Shown here: piece by piece, positions 46,222 through 56,512 of the stretch | Position numbering within the stretch: position 1 is the first letter of the stretch | How the letters are laid out: the number at the start of each line of letters is the position of its first letter | Source: Intoshia linei | Lineage: Eukaryota; Orthonectida; Rhopaluridae | DNA: 58,927 bases | Reading direction: 5' to 3' | Assembly (NCBI GenBank): GCA_001642005.1 | Contig: LWCA01000078.1 | Location: 1-58,927, forward strand | Notes under the pieces: generated by a model | What the model saw: only the letters and a program-made list of their open reading frames with translations | The model's database searches: none | What the model was told of the DNA's origin: nothing | Position numbers and translations under genes: made by a program

Positions 46222-49200
46222 ATGCCAAATAAAAATTTAAACACTAAAAGAAGTTCTCAAGAAATTGAATGCAATTTTTCTACTCCAATCAAATTTAGAA
46301 AAGTTCAATGGGATACTCCTAATACTAAAAAAATCAAAAAGAAAAGTAATGATAGTGGTGAATGTCAATCTGAAAATGAATGTGAAATAAGTTCAATTTC
46401 AGTTATTGTAAGGGTTAAACCTATTAAACCTGACGATGAAACGTAATTTAAATTTAATATTAAATAAACCTAAAAATAAATAATTTTAATAGAGCCTCTG
46501 ACCAACCAAAATTAAGAAATTTAGTAAAATATGTTGACAACGAAAATATAGAAATTTTTAAATCAAATACTAAAAACATTCAATTTAAATTCGATCAAAT
46601 ATTTTGTTCAGATATTAACAATGAAAGTCATCAACATTCATTACAATTCCGTAATAAAGATCAAGATTATGTTTACAATTTTATAACTAAACCAATGCAT
46701 CAACACATCATTGATGGTTTCAATACGTGTTTGCTTGCTTATGGTCAAACTGGCTCAGGGAAAACGTATAGGTACTATATTATATTTAGTCATATTTATC
46801 TCAGTTAATTCAAAAATATAGCATTATTGGAGAAGATTCTATAGATGGAATTATTCCTAAATTTTGCAAAGATATATTTACTAAATTTGATACTACCGAT
46901 CCAAATGTAATATTACATTATAAAAATGCTTTTGTATTACAGAGGTGGGGAGGCATATACTGTTCGAATGCCACACTAGCGTCCCAAAAAAATTTAATAG
47001 GGCCGCACCTTTCTAAATAAAATTTAATCAAATACAGTAGTGCTTTTCATGTGGGGGACTAGTCATCCAAGCGGTGAAGGATAAATTTGGGAAGTATTTT
47101 ATTTATCAGTATTTAATTAAAATACTGGCAGTTTTTTAATAAAAAATTTTCAGTATTATTAACAAAAATTGTCAGTAATAAAATGTATTTTGTCAGTTTT
47201 TAATTTTAATACTGACAAAATAATTTTTTTTACTGCCCTTCCAATTTAAATACTGACAATCAATTATTTATACTGACACCTTGTCAACTGGCACCTAAAA
47301 TACTTAAAATCTATTATATCAACTGACAATTCAATATTTCTACTGACAAGACCATCTAAAATACTGACGCGATAAATACAAGCCGATAAATTTTAGCATA
47401 TTTTATTCAGTTTAATAAAATCTTATGAGAAAAAATCCCCTTTTACCAATATTTTTTTGAAATATCTTTCCATCTGATTTCAAAAGAAAAAACTTAATTT
47501 TACCAACCCTTAAGGAAAAAACCGCTTTTACCAATATTTTTTTGAAAAATCTCATTTTACCAAAAATTAATATTTTAACATATAATTTTAAATGAAAAAT
47601 AATTCAAATAGCTCAGAACGCCGCACTTTCCCACTTCTCCCCTAATACATACCTTATGTTTGACATGTATTTATATTTTTACGGTTTTAGATTAAATATA
47701 AATTTGAAATTTCTTTTTATGAAATATACAACGAAAAAATTAAAGATTTTCTCGCAGATAAAACCACCAAAACTATCAAAATGGTATGATTGATTTTGTA
47801 AGTGTAACCATCTTTAGCTCAAAGTTAGAGAACATCCTATTTTGGGACCATTTGTTGAAAATTTGACTGTTAAAGAAGTTAAATCATATAGCGATATCAA
47901 ACCGTGTATAAATATTGGTGTCAAAGAAAGATCTACCGCTTCAACTATGATGAATCAAAGAAGCAGTCGATCTCATTGCATTTTTAGTTTATTAATCACC
48001 AAAATAGAGGCAAATATTTGAAACAATATATAAAAGACAAAAAAGTGTTGATCGCGAATCTATTGCGATATTTATCCTTGGTTTAAAAATATTGTAAAAA
48101 ATTTATTTTGTTGTATAATTTTTTTTAATCTGGGCCATGTCACATGGTCCATCTTTCATCTAATTTTTTGTTAAAATTAGCATTTGATAACTAGATACAT
48201 AAGCAATTTATAGATGAAAACCGTGAAGTGAAGGAAAAAGGTTTTTCAAAACCAGGACCATAAAATCCAATTCCTAATAAGCTCATAATGATGAATAATG
48301 GACACTACTGTTTTGTCTGAAACTCTGAATTGTATAAAACGTATATCTAAATTTAATAGATTTACCATATTGATGGCGAAATCCACCAATTATCCACAAC
48401 TAGCCGAGCAAATTTTGTAGATCTAGCAGGAAGTGAAAGGCTCACAAATGTATCATCTGATAGTATACACATTAAAGTACTATCTAATGTAAATATTTTT
48501 TAAATAAAAAATAAATTTAGGAATCAACATCGATTAACAAAGCATTACATTACTTGGGTAAGGTTATAATGGCTTTATCTGAAAGAAATATTTGCGATAA
48601 AAATAGTCACATTCCTTACCGAAATTCTATTCTCACTTGGTTTTTAATAATGTTTTATTATATAAAGTATAGGATTCTAAAGGATAGTCTTGGGGGAAAT
48701 AGTAAAACGGCTATGCTGGCAACAATAAGTTCAGATATAAAAAACTTTGAAGAAACTTTAAACACATTACGAGTAAATTAGCAATTTATTGATTAAATTT
48801 TAAATTACATGTATTAGTATGCTACAAAAGCAAGTAGTATTGTAAATTTGGCTAGAGTAAACAAGGACCCGAAGGAATCTCTGATTTCTCGTAATTTATT
48901 ACCGTTAGCTTTCTTTTTTAGTTTTCGTTTTTTAGAATTGACTGAAGAAATAACTAAACTTCGAGAAATGTCGACAAATTTTCCTAATGATATCTCAGAT
49001 AAATTAAAGAAGGATATAAATATTCTCAAAGATAAATTGACCGAAATGGACAATTTAAATTTTAAAATAGAAAAGTATTAAAAATACATATATATTTTTA
49101 TCATATCATCTTTTAGAATTAATACAGATTACAAGGAAAAATTTAAAAACTTGGAGGATGAAAAGGTAATTCGTAATTGTTAATTAAATTTTAAAATTTT

Positions 49201-49565
49201 AGATAAATAATCACCATTTAAAATCCCAAATCAATATTCGTGATAAACAAATTCTAAACTTGGAAAAAGAATTGATGGTACATTTTTGTTTAAAAAAATT
49301 AATTTTTTAGACATTGAAAATGAAATCGCATACCAAAGTAGACAGTAAAGAACATACAAAATACCAGTTAGACCAGGTTACTTTTATTTATTTTAAACCG
49401 TCATTTTATTTTATAAATTTTTTACGATAGAAAATTGATGACAAATTTACAAATTACAACAAAAGTATAGAAAATTCGTTGAATAATTTAACTAAGCATG
49501 TACAAAAAATGAGTGAATCCCAATATGTAATGAAAAAAATGGATAATATATTAAAATTTATCTAA
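46222..49565 (+). CDS. short kinesin-3 family motor
   Basis: Fourteen exons (46222-46442, 46493-46771, 46822-46906, 47691-47783, 47818-48009, 48360-48476, 48521-48639, 48673-48772, 48818-48890, 48936-49074, 49117-49165, 49203-49277, 49311-49376, 49431-49565) give 580 residues in one frame. A basic/polar N-terminus of about 60 residues precedes the motor. P-loop: LLAYGQTGSGKTY. Then SFYEIYNEKIKDFL, LKVREHPILGPFVENLTVKE (a kinesin-3 hallmark), MMNQRSSRSHCIFSLL (switch I), NFVDLAGSERLTNV (switch II), ILKDSLGGNSKTAMLATISS and YATKASSIVNLARVNKDP. The tail is coiled coil with no FHA or PH domain, unlike most kinesin-3s. A microtubule motor; cargo unknown. Exon 5 ends with a GC donor (GAG|GCAAAT). 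TMEM138 begins 60 bp after the stop. Confidence 0.9.
46907..47690. other. kinesin intron 3 with hAT-like insertion
   Basis: The 784-bp intron splits DPN from IKYKFEISFYEIYNE. Almost all of it is the element at 46940-47645. Confidence 0.7.
46940..47645. mobile_element. hAT-like non-autonomous element with ACTGACA array
   Basis: Begins CAGAGGTGGGGAGGCATATA and ends CGCCGCACTTTCCCACTTCT, then CCCCTA; the ends are imperfectly inverted. Between 47095 and 47370 about ten copies of TACTGACA occur, in reverse (TGTCAGTA) on the left and forward on the right, like subterminal transposase-binding repeats. After 47400 comes a segment of the TTTTACCAACCCTTAAGG family. No clear target duplication. Confidence 0.5.
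48010..48359. other. kinesin intron 5, GC-AG
   Basis: A 350-bp intron starts GCAAAT and ends TTTAATAG; the exons on either side join in frame as ITKIE then IYHIDGEIHQL. No inserted element recognised. Confidence 0.6.
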
Positions 49566-49625
49566 ATTGTTTTTTCATTTCCCGGTTACACCAAACATTA
49601 TTTAATTTATACAATTTAAATTGTA

Positions 49626-50108
49626 ATGGATGAAGCAAAGACTCAATATACTTATATAATTTCAACTCAGATGGTTTTATTCTTGTTTGATTTGATAGTC
49701 AATACAGTAAGCTTTGCAATTAATATGTCACTTACCACCCTCTTTATTTTTCACGTTAGTCAAATATTGTGTATATTTTTTTCCCTTATCATTATTTTTC
49801 TCATGATTATTAATACTACTGCCTACAAACTTGGATTTCAAACCATAATCATCAAAAAATATCGCGGAACTATTGCTATCGGAATATTATATTTGGTATT
49901 AACAATAATTTTACACACAATTAATTTTGTTAATCAATGGCACGACGCTACAACATATAATTGGACTGTGCAAACGTTTATATTCTTTTTAATCCAAAGA
50001 ATTTGGTCAATTATTAATTATCATACATACAAAAGAGCATCTTTGTCGTTAGCAAAAAGAATTTATTATGATAAAAAATTTTGGATTCAACAAGACATTA
50101 ATTCATAA
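49626..50108 (+). CDS. TMEM138: transmembrane protein 138
   Basis: A single exon of 160 codons (human TMEM138 has 162). Four membrane segments lie at about residues 10-30, 36-60, 77-97 and 115-132. The match to TMEM138 is collinear: FDLIVNTVS, LIIIFLMIINTTAYKLGFQ, KYRGTIAIGILYLVLTIILH, WTVQTFIFFLIQRIWSII, YKRASLSL, and near the end WIQQDI. TMEM138 is a ciliary membrane-trafficking protein needed at the transition zone (Joubert syndrome gene in humans). It lies 60 bp downstream of the kinesin stop on the same strand, with no room for a typical promoter, and its stop codon (50106-50108) directly abuts the stop codon of Misato on the other strand. Confidence 0.92.
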   Translation: MDEAKTQYTYIISTQMVLFLFDLIVNTVSFAINMSLTTLFIFHVSQILCIFFSLIIIFLMIINTTAYKLGFQTIIIKKYRGTIAIGILYLVLTIILHTINFVNQWHDATTYNWTVQTFIFFLIQRIWSIINYHTYKRASLSLAKRIYYDKKFWIQQDINS

Positions 50109-53100
50109 CTATTTGTCAACATTTTTTTCATAAATCTTGTCTACAATTTCGTTAAAAGTATCTTTATCCAGGTCGTATTCTGGTAATTTTTTTAATATTG
50201 ATCGAGTATATTTTTTTATGTCAGATTGCAAAGATTTAGAAATTTGACAATTTTTATTGCACGTTATTGTCGATTTTATATTTATTTTTTCATTGTTGTA
50301 ATCTCGATTGGAAAATTTGTCATTCAATTTTACGTTTTTTAGTTCAATCATGAAATTCTTAGAACTATATTGAAGATAATGGCCATTTTTTTCCAATTTT
50401 ATTTTTTCACTAAATGAAATTATAAAGATATCTTGGAAATCATAGATTAACACTTTTTTCAGATATATTTTTAAATTTACTTGATTAAATTTTCTCCTCG
50501 ATGGGTATACATGGTGTAAATTACTTGATCATTAGATAATTCTTTATACAAATTATTTCCATATTGTATCGACAGTGATGCACTCTATAATAAATAAATT
50601 TAACATGTTTTTGAAATGAGTATTTGATATACATTTGTACCTTGGAATGAGGTTGTTTGAGAATACTGAATAATTGAAAAATATCGATATCCAATGCAGG
50701 GTTTCTTAAACATAACGTACATGTATCAATAGCCTCTGAAAATTTTTTTAATTCAGAATTATCAAATGTTTTCTAAATAATAAAAACGAAATCAATTAAA
50801 TTTTAAACAATGTTTTGAAAATTAATAATTTGATATTGAGAAATTGTGTAACAATGAAAAAAATTCCCAAGGAATGAATTATATAGATTTTCACCCATAT
50901 TTCTTTATTGGAAATGTGTAGAGGTTCAATACATATTTTTTTTGAAATGTAGGATCAATATTTATATTTTAATCGAAATATTTAAAAAATATTGGTTGAT
51001 AATATATTAAGAATTATTTTTCACCGGGAATGCGTAGATTTCTGGGGTTGAAATTTTGTATTTTTATCAACTGGAATAATCTGTATCAGAATAATCTTCT
51101 TTTTTTTTAATTTGCATACGGTTAATTTCATATTTTTTTTAATAAAATATATGAATACTAAAATGCTTTTTTGACCGTGAAGTCGTCACTTATTCAGGAT
51201 TTAAATTTTTTGAAAATCTGTTCAAAGAGCACGGCTTAATTTTTAACACTATTAAATATTGATTTTTTTGTATATAAACATTATAAAAAGTGCAATGTCC
51301 CAAATGCTGATTTGTGGAAAATACTTTGACATAAAATTTAGAAAAATTTTCTAAGGAATAATACTTGAAGGCATTTGATATTTTAAACTGCTAACTTTGC
51401 AAAAAGTTAAGATACACTAAGGCTCAGTCATAATTAAACTAAAAATATAAATTACAAATAAATCATCTTCCATAACTAACGGCACGTTTAAATTATTTTC
51501 ATTTTCTTGATAAACGGATATCATGGTATTCATTATTTGTTCGACTTTATCGTTATTTTGCTAAATAAGGATATATATCAATTTATTTAAAAAATACGTT
51601 TCCAAAAATAGGAAAAGAAATACACTTTCTTCTAGGACAATAATCTTCTATAACCGACATGATCTGTTCTTCAAAACCACAATAACCTGTTGAAATATCG
51701 AACAGTTTCATAAAACCCTAAACATTTTCAGTTTATATAAAAAATTGAATATTTACTTGGAATCGGTCACATTCTTCCAAGCGTTTCTGCAAAATTTTTT
51801 CAAATCCATCACTGATTTGTTGAAAAACGACTTTACCTTCTTTAAAAGGAAAATTACTAAATAAAAGTATCTGAGTATAATTAAACGATCATTGTACATC
51901 ATTAGGACTTCTACTCCTCAAATAGTATGCTGTTTATCACACTTTGCGAGGCAATAATAAATACTTTTTTTAATTAAAATAGTTCAACAAATAATAATTA
52001 ATTTAAAATAGGTTAATTTTTTTAAATGAAGATTTTGAATTAATTAATAAAATAACAATCCAGAAAAATCGAATTTTACCAACCCTTTAGAGAAAAATTC
52101 TTTCAATATTTAATTTTTATGTCATGTCACTTAAATCTCTGGACACGACGTACATTCCTGGACTGATCCATTATGATAAAATTTTAATAACCTCTCCGCA
52201 TTTTTTACAGAGAAAATTGATGAACTATCAAATTCGGCTAACATAGATTCTTCCCAACATTTCCAGTTCTCTACTTCTCTAAGTTTTTAACATTAAATTT
52301 AAATATAAAAGATGAAATAATATACAGTGCCGTGTCAATGCCGTTTTGATCCAAATAAATTATTTATAAAGTATACTATTTTTTGTGTCAAAATATCATT
52401 CATTAAAGAATCCTTAATATTTACAATATTACTAGATTATAAAGACAATAGTAAACCAAAAAACATATTAAAGTGAAGAATACTAAATGTATATTTTTCT
52501 TAGTTAGGATATTCCTATTTTAAGATTATATTTAAACAATATTTCAAATGAATTAGGTTTATATGTAATTAATTCATATATTTTCAATACTTTGAGTTTT
52601 TTTGTATCGTTTCATATAATTTCGGAATAATTATGTTTATGTGTATCTTATATATACAATTAACTGGTATTTGTTCACTATTGTCTGATAGATGAAAAAT
52701 TACAAATAAGAAGGAAATTTAGTTTACAACTTGCATGTTTGACTTTATTTTGATCGTGGGTCGGACACGCTGGTATCTTATAAATATTGAATTATAAACC
52801 AAAAAATAGGGATTCTTACTTGGCAGCAATATTGTCTGCCATTATAATCACGTTATCCATTTCTCACAATAACATTTGCATATTCCACACAATTGACATT
52901 GATATTTAACTGCAACTACAAAATGAACGACACCGCAGACTGAATGTAAAATACCTAGATTCAACAAACATATTTGGATTGATTTTTTCAATATTTCCGG
53001 GACTAAATTGACATTATAAATATAAAATATTCTTAAAAATACAAGATTTCATTGGATTCTTCAAAAACGCTTTCTTTGGTTTTTAAATTGTCTAAACCTT

Positions 53101-55870
53101 ACATTATCACAAAATAAACATTATAGAAAAGTAATTTATAAATATATTAAAAACCTTCAAAATCAAAGACAATATTACGAGGTAAATACCCTTTTCCATT
53201 CTAAATTGTTTAATAGAATTGCATACAAATGATAATACTCTTATCTTTACAAATAATTTATTTTCACTTACATATTTTAAATATTATAAAACAGTGGGTT
53301 GTAAAAGTATACATACACCCAACTTTTTCATGATACAATTGTAATACAGATTAAATTAAAAATTTTTTTCGAGCAATAACTAACAATGAATTAAAGGTGT
53401 AAAAAAATTAGAAAAATATCTATAGAATTTTTAAATATCACGGAAAAATGATATTAGGCACAATATTGTTGCAAAACTCTACACACACGTTCTAATATTT
53501 AATATTACACCCTTTAGCTTCAAATAAATAGCTAATTCTGTAATTATATCAATTGATAAGATCATACATAATATATTTGGATATTTCCTCCATTCTTCCT
53601 GGTATCTTTATACAAATTTGCAATTTACTGGTTTCTTCGTCCGCCTTTTTTATATGTAAATTAGACATTTTCTATTGGATTTAGACCAGGTCCATGGGAG
53701 GACCATTCTAATACATCAATTTTTTGGAGCAAAGCCACATTCATCTTTTGTTCGATGTATGTTTAGGATCATTGTCTTGTAGTACAAAATTTTTCTCTAA
53801 TTGAAGAGTTTTTGCGGATCTTTATAAGTTTTTTGATAAACGTTTTATATACATTTAACTATCGTGTGCCCATTTATTTTGCCGAGTGATCCAATTCCAT
53901 TTATACTGAAACATGTCCAATAAATCAGACTTCCACCCCATATTTAGCGGTGGGTTTATATTTTTTTCTTCCAACTAGTGATGCGACAATTCCTAAATTT
54001 TCAACGATGCCGATTCCAAATACTTTTAAATCATTCTAATTGTAAGTTTTATTTGTTTTAACCCTAATACTCCCAGTGTGACCATATGGTCACACAACAT
54101 AACAATTATAAAAACGTATCAAATTGAAACAAAGTTAATTAAATATGAAAAATTAAATTAATTAGTATATTATATAACATTCGAGTATATTAGTTATGAG
54201 TTTTCACCGATTAGCCTCTTGTGTCACTGACAGTGGGCCAAAATGATTTTTCAAAGCAAAAAAAAATTCACTAAAAAAATTTTTTATATTTTTTTTGTTA
54301 AAGTTGTGATAACTGAATTTAATTGAATATATATGATGAATTCATGTATTGGCTACAATTTGGTGAAATAATTAGGTATATTGACGATGCGGTTTTAAAT
54401 ATACACGCTTTTATTTGCCTTATTCTCCCAATGTGAACATATGGAATGTGAAATAACTCCATAACTACAATTGGTAATTACCTAAAATTATATATGGTGA
54501 AAAATAGGCAACTATGTATTAACCTTCCAAATTTTTGGAAAAATCGAAGCCAAAAAATTGGAAAAATTTGTCTGGGAGTATTAGGGTTAATTAGAAAAAT
54601 AACCAAGAATAAACGACTAAAACAATAAAAATGCTTAAAATTAATTAATTAATATTAAATTAATGTCAGAACCAAACAATTTTAAATTATAATGTTAAAA
54701 TATTAGATTTTCACCAGTTGTACCAAACATTCTATTTAGTTTTGGAGAACATTTTATTGATTTATTGTATTGAACGATAATCCATGTTTAATTCATTTTA
54801 ATTTAAAAAAACTGGTTTTTTGCAACTATTTTTTTTTTTTTTAAAAAGTCATAAAGAATCGGAATCGTAAAAATGGTAAAATTTTGCCGATTCCTGAAAA
54901 AAGAACGATTACAGCGATTTCCGATTCTTTGGAATCGTCGCATCACTACTTCCAAACCCTCATTTGACCTATTCCACAAGAATCATTTTGTGTTATGTCC
55001 AAATAATTTAATTTTTGTTTCATCTGTCAAAATAACACGAAACCAATAAGAATTGGCATATGTAAATGTTTTAAGGAAAAAAGGTATCAACTCTTTTTAT
55101 TTTTTACACTGAGAAGTGGTTTTCGTAGTGCTTTAAATGCTCTCAACCCCATTTTTGTAATTGCTCATTAAATAGTTGATTTTTTCAAGAGTGATAAAGG
55201 AATCTTTAATAGTGGACCTCATTATCATGGACATTCCTCTATCGTTTGTCTTAACTGCCCCACCTGATCTTATATGTTTTTAACAGAGTAAGATTTTTCC
55301 CATCTTTTGATTATTGATATTACACTAGGTCTCGGCATAATTAAAATTTTGGAGATATTTCCATAGGATAATTTTTGCAAAATAGATATAGGTAAATACA
55401 TAATGTTAACTGTTAATATATTTTATCGATTAAATGTAATGAAATATTACGTTAATCAAAAAAAATGAAGGTGTATCGTTTTTAATTGAAATAATCAAAT
55501 CCTATGAATAGATCTCCATTTTTTTACATTTTTAATAAATGGTTACATATTTTTATAGTAAAAAAATAAATATTTAAAGCATTATTATACATTGTAGACT
55601 TTTGCAATGCACCGTATAAATACATTATTCATTGCAAAATGTAGGTAATGTACATAAATGTATATGTTAACATGTATAAAAAATTACAGATCTCCATAAA
55701 ACATTGATATCATTTAGTTCAAACCCTTCGGAAGCATAATAATTGTAATAATAGACCTGGTAAATATAATTGAGATTTGTTTATAAATCCTTGCATACAT
55801 TTAAATTCCATATATTACTTGAAACCACATTAGCCAGATTACCTAATTGAAGAGTAATTATTTCGTTCAT
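50109..55870 (-). CDS. MSTO1: Misato homologue (MSTO1/DML1)
   Basis: Minus-strand exons: 55799-55870 (MNEIITLQLGNLANVVSSNI...), 55688-55756 (INVLWRS), 53155-53200 (GKGYLPRNIVFDFEG), 53043-53091, 52955-53002, an exon ending 52820-52860 (left border unclear), 52192-52278 (EVENWKCWEESML), 51757-51856, 51598-51717, 51456-51560, 50641-50772, 50481-50584 and 50109-50409. Apart from exon 6 they join in frame, about 425 residues (human 570). Signatures: LQLGNLANVVSSNIWN for the tubulin/FtsZ-like N-terminus LQLGHYANFVGTHWWN; YLPRNIVFDFEG for TYTPRLIL.DLKG; RLEECDRFQGFMKLFDISTG for [31 protein letters not shown]. Misato is a tubulin-like protein tied to mitochondrial shape and inheritance. Intron 2 (53201-55687) hosts nested transposons. 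Confidence 0.88.
50815..50985 (+). repeat. GAATTATATAGATTTTCACC repeat
   Basis: About 170 bp (TTGAGAAATTGTGTAACAAT, GAATTATATAGATTTTCACC, TCTTTATTGGAAATG) matched at 57395-57535. It is followed directly by the AAAAATATTGGTTGA repeat. It lies in a Misato intron. Confidence 0.7.
50985..51155 (+). repeat. AAAAATATTGGTTGA repeat
   Basis: Near-identical to 30735-30910 through CACCGGGAATGCGTAGATTT and CTGTATCAGAATAATCT. Confidence 0.75.
51857..52191. other. Misato intron with MITE fragment
   Basis: Includes ATCGAATTTTACCAACCCTT at about 52069-52088, a fragment of the dominant MITE family, and otherwise AT-rich sequence. Confidence 0.45.
52279..52819. other. Misato intron, nothing recognised
   Basis: AT-rich 541-bp interval between exons; no element or coding segment could be supported. 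Confidence 0.4.
53976..54948. mobile_element. hAT-like element nested in the Tc1 element
   Basis: A 973-bp element with perfect 12-bp inverted ends, TAGTGATGCGAC and GTCGCATCACTA, the similarity continuing as AATTCC / GGAAT. Flanks are CTTCCAAC (53968-53975) and CTTCCAAA (54949-54956), an 8-bp duplication with one change. It contains the piggyBac-like element. Confidence 0.82.
54062..54586. mobile_element. piggyBac-like MITE nested in the hAT element
   Basis: A 525-bp element with perfect 14-bp inverted ends, CCCTAATACTCCCA and TGGGAGTATTAGGG, flanked by TTAA on both sides (54058-54061 and 54587-54590), the target of piggyBac transposases. The subterminal motif CTCCCAGTGTGACCATATGG recurs at about 54425-54450 as CTCCCAATGTGAACATATGG. 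No coding capacity. Confidence 0.88.
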
Positions 55871-56009
55871 AATAATTGAACGATAATAAGTATTTTCTCT
55901 TAAAATGATAACACTGCTATGCAAATCGAAACTGTTCATTTTTGCTTTTAAATTTGCTTGTATACAATATATATATTGTTTTAAGTAATAGTTTTTTTAA
56001 AATTAACTT

Positions 56010-56175
56010 TTGTGGTTTGCTTTTTAAAAAACTGTTGAGGATTTGAGTGATGTAATTGCTTTAAGTAGTTGGTTCGTTATTCGGTTGTAGAAGAAATTTT
56101 TGTAGAGGTTTGTTGCAAATCGTTTTTTAAATATTTTTCCATTTTGTCGGGTTGTTGTGAGGTTAAATTGGATAG
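56010..56175 (-). pseudogene. possible LINE 3' end relic
   Basis: A minus-strand open frame reads NLTTTRQNGKIFKKRFATNL, then YKNFFYNRITNQLLKAITSL, then KSSTVFK in two overlapping frames. The FFxNRI..., S...FK pattern is that of the C-terminal tail of many jockey-like reverse transcriptases (FFSNRVV..WN.LP....S...FK). The preceding reverse transcriptase is not found. Confidence 0.4.
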
Positions 56176-56379
56176 GTGAGATTATTTTTATCAGACATAA
56201 ACAGTATAACCCGAGTACAAGTAATGTAGATGTAATATGATTAACGTGGTATTATTATTTTTTCCAATCACACCAAATTTTTGAGTCATCACCATTTTTT
56301 ATCAATTTTAGTCGAGCCGGTGTTAACACGGCTATATTTGATTAAGAACATTATCTAAAATTTTATAAAATATTACATT

Positions 56380-56512
56380 AGAAAGGCTAATAGAAATTCA
56401 ATATTAAAATGATTATAATAAGCCAATTATAAGAAAATGGGTGTTTAAAACTTGAAAAATATATAATGTGCCACCAAATCATTCTGTGTGCCAATGGTTG
56501 TCGTCCCTTGTT
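56380..56512 (+). repeat. fragment of the CAGGGGTCGGCAACC MITE
   Basis: GATTATAATAAGCCAATTAT, then GTGTTTAAAACTTGAAAAAT and GTGTGCCAATGGTTGTCGTC follow the right half of 28028-28324. Confidence 0.6.

Larger units (their letters stand above)
53560..55330 (-). pseudogene. Tc1-type transposase, degenerate and interrupted
   Basis: Minus-strand fragments on both sides of the insertion belong to one transposase: near 55000-55045 a FTDETK-like segment with FGHN, and at about 53640-53790 the QDNDPKHTS motif followed by a WL..., then GP-LNPIEN-like segment. Stops and frameshifts abound. Motif order identifies Tc1 rather than mariner or hAT. Confidence 0.7.
53292..55614 (-). mobile_element. Tc1-type transposon, host of nested insertions
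   Basis: The left end CAGTGGGTTGTAAAAGTATA and the reversed right end CGGTGCATTGCAAAAGTCTA are related inverted repeats. A second motif, TTGCAAAACTCTACACACAC, lies about 180 bp inside the left end, consistent with IR/DR organisation. The right flank is TATA; the left flank lacks a clear TA. It sits wholly within Misato intron 2 and is interrupted by the hAT-like element at 53976-54948. Confidence 0.75.

Noticed and set aside
53976-54948. The nest as a single large composite element
   Set aside because: Each layer has its own inverted ends and its own class of target duplication, so separate insertions explain it better.
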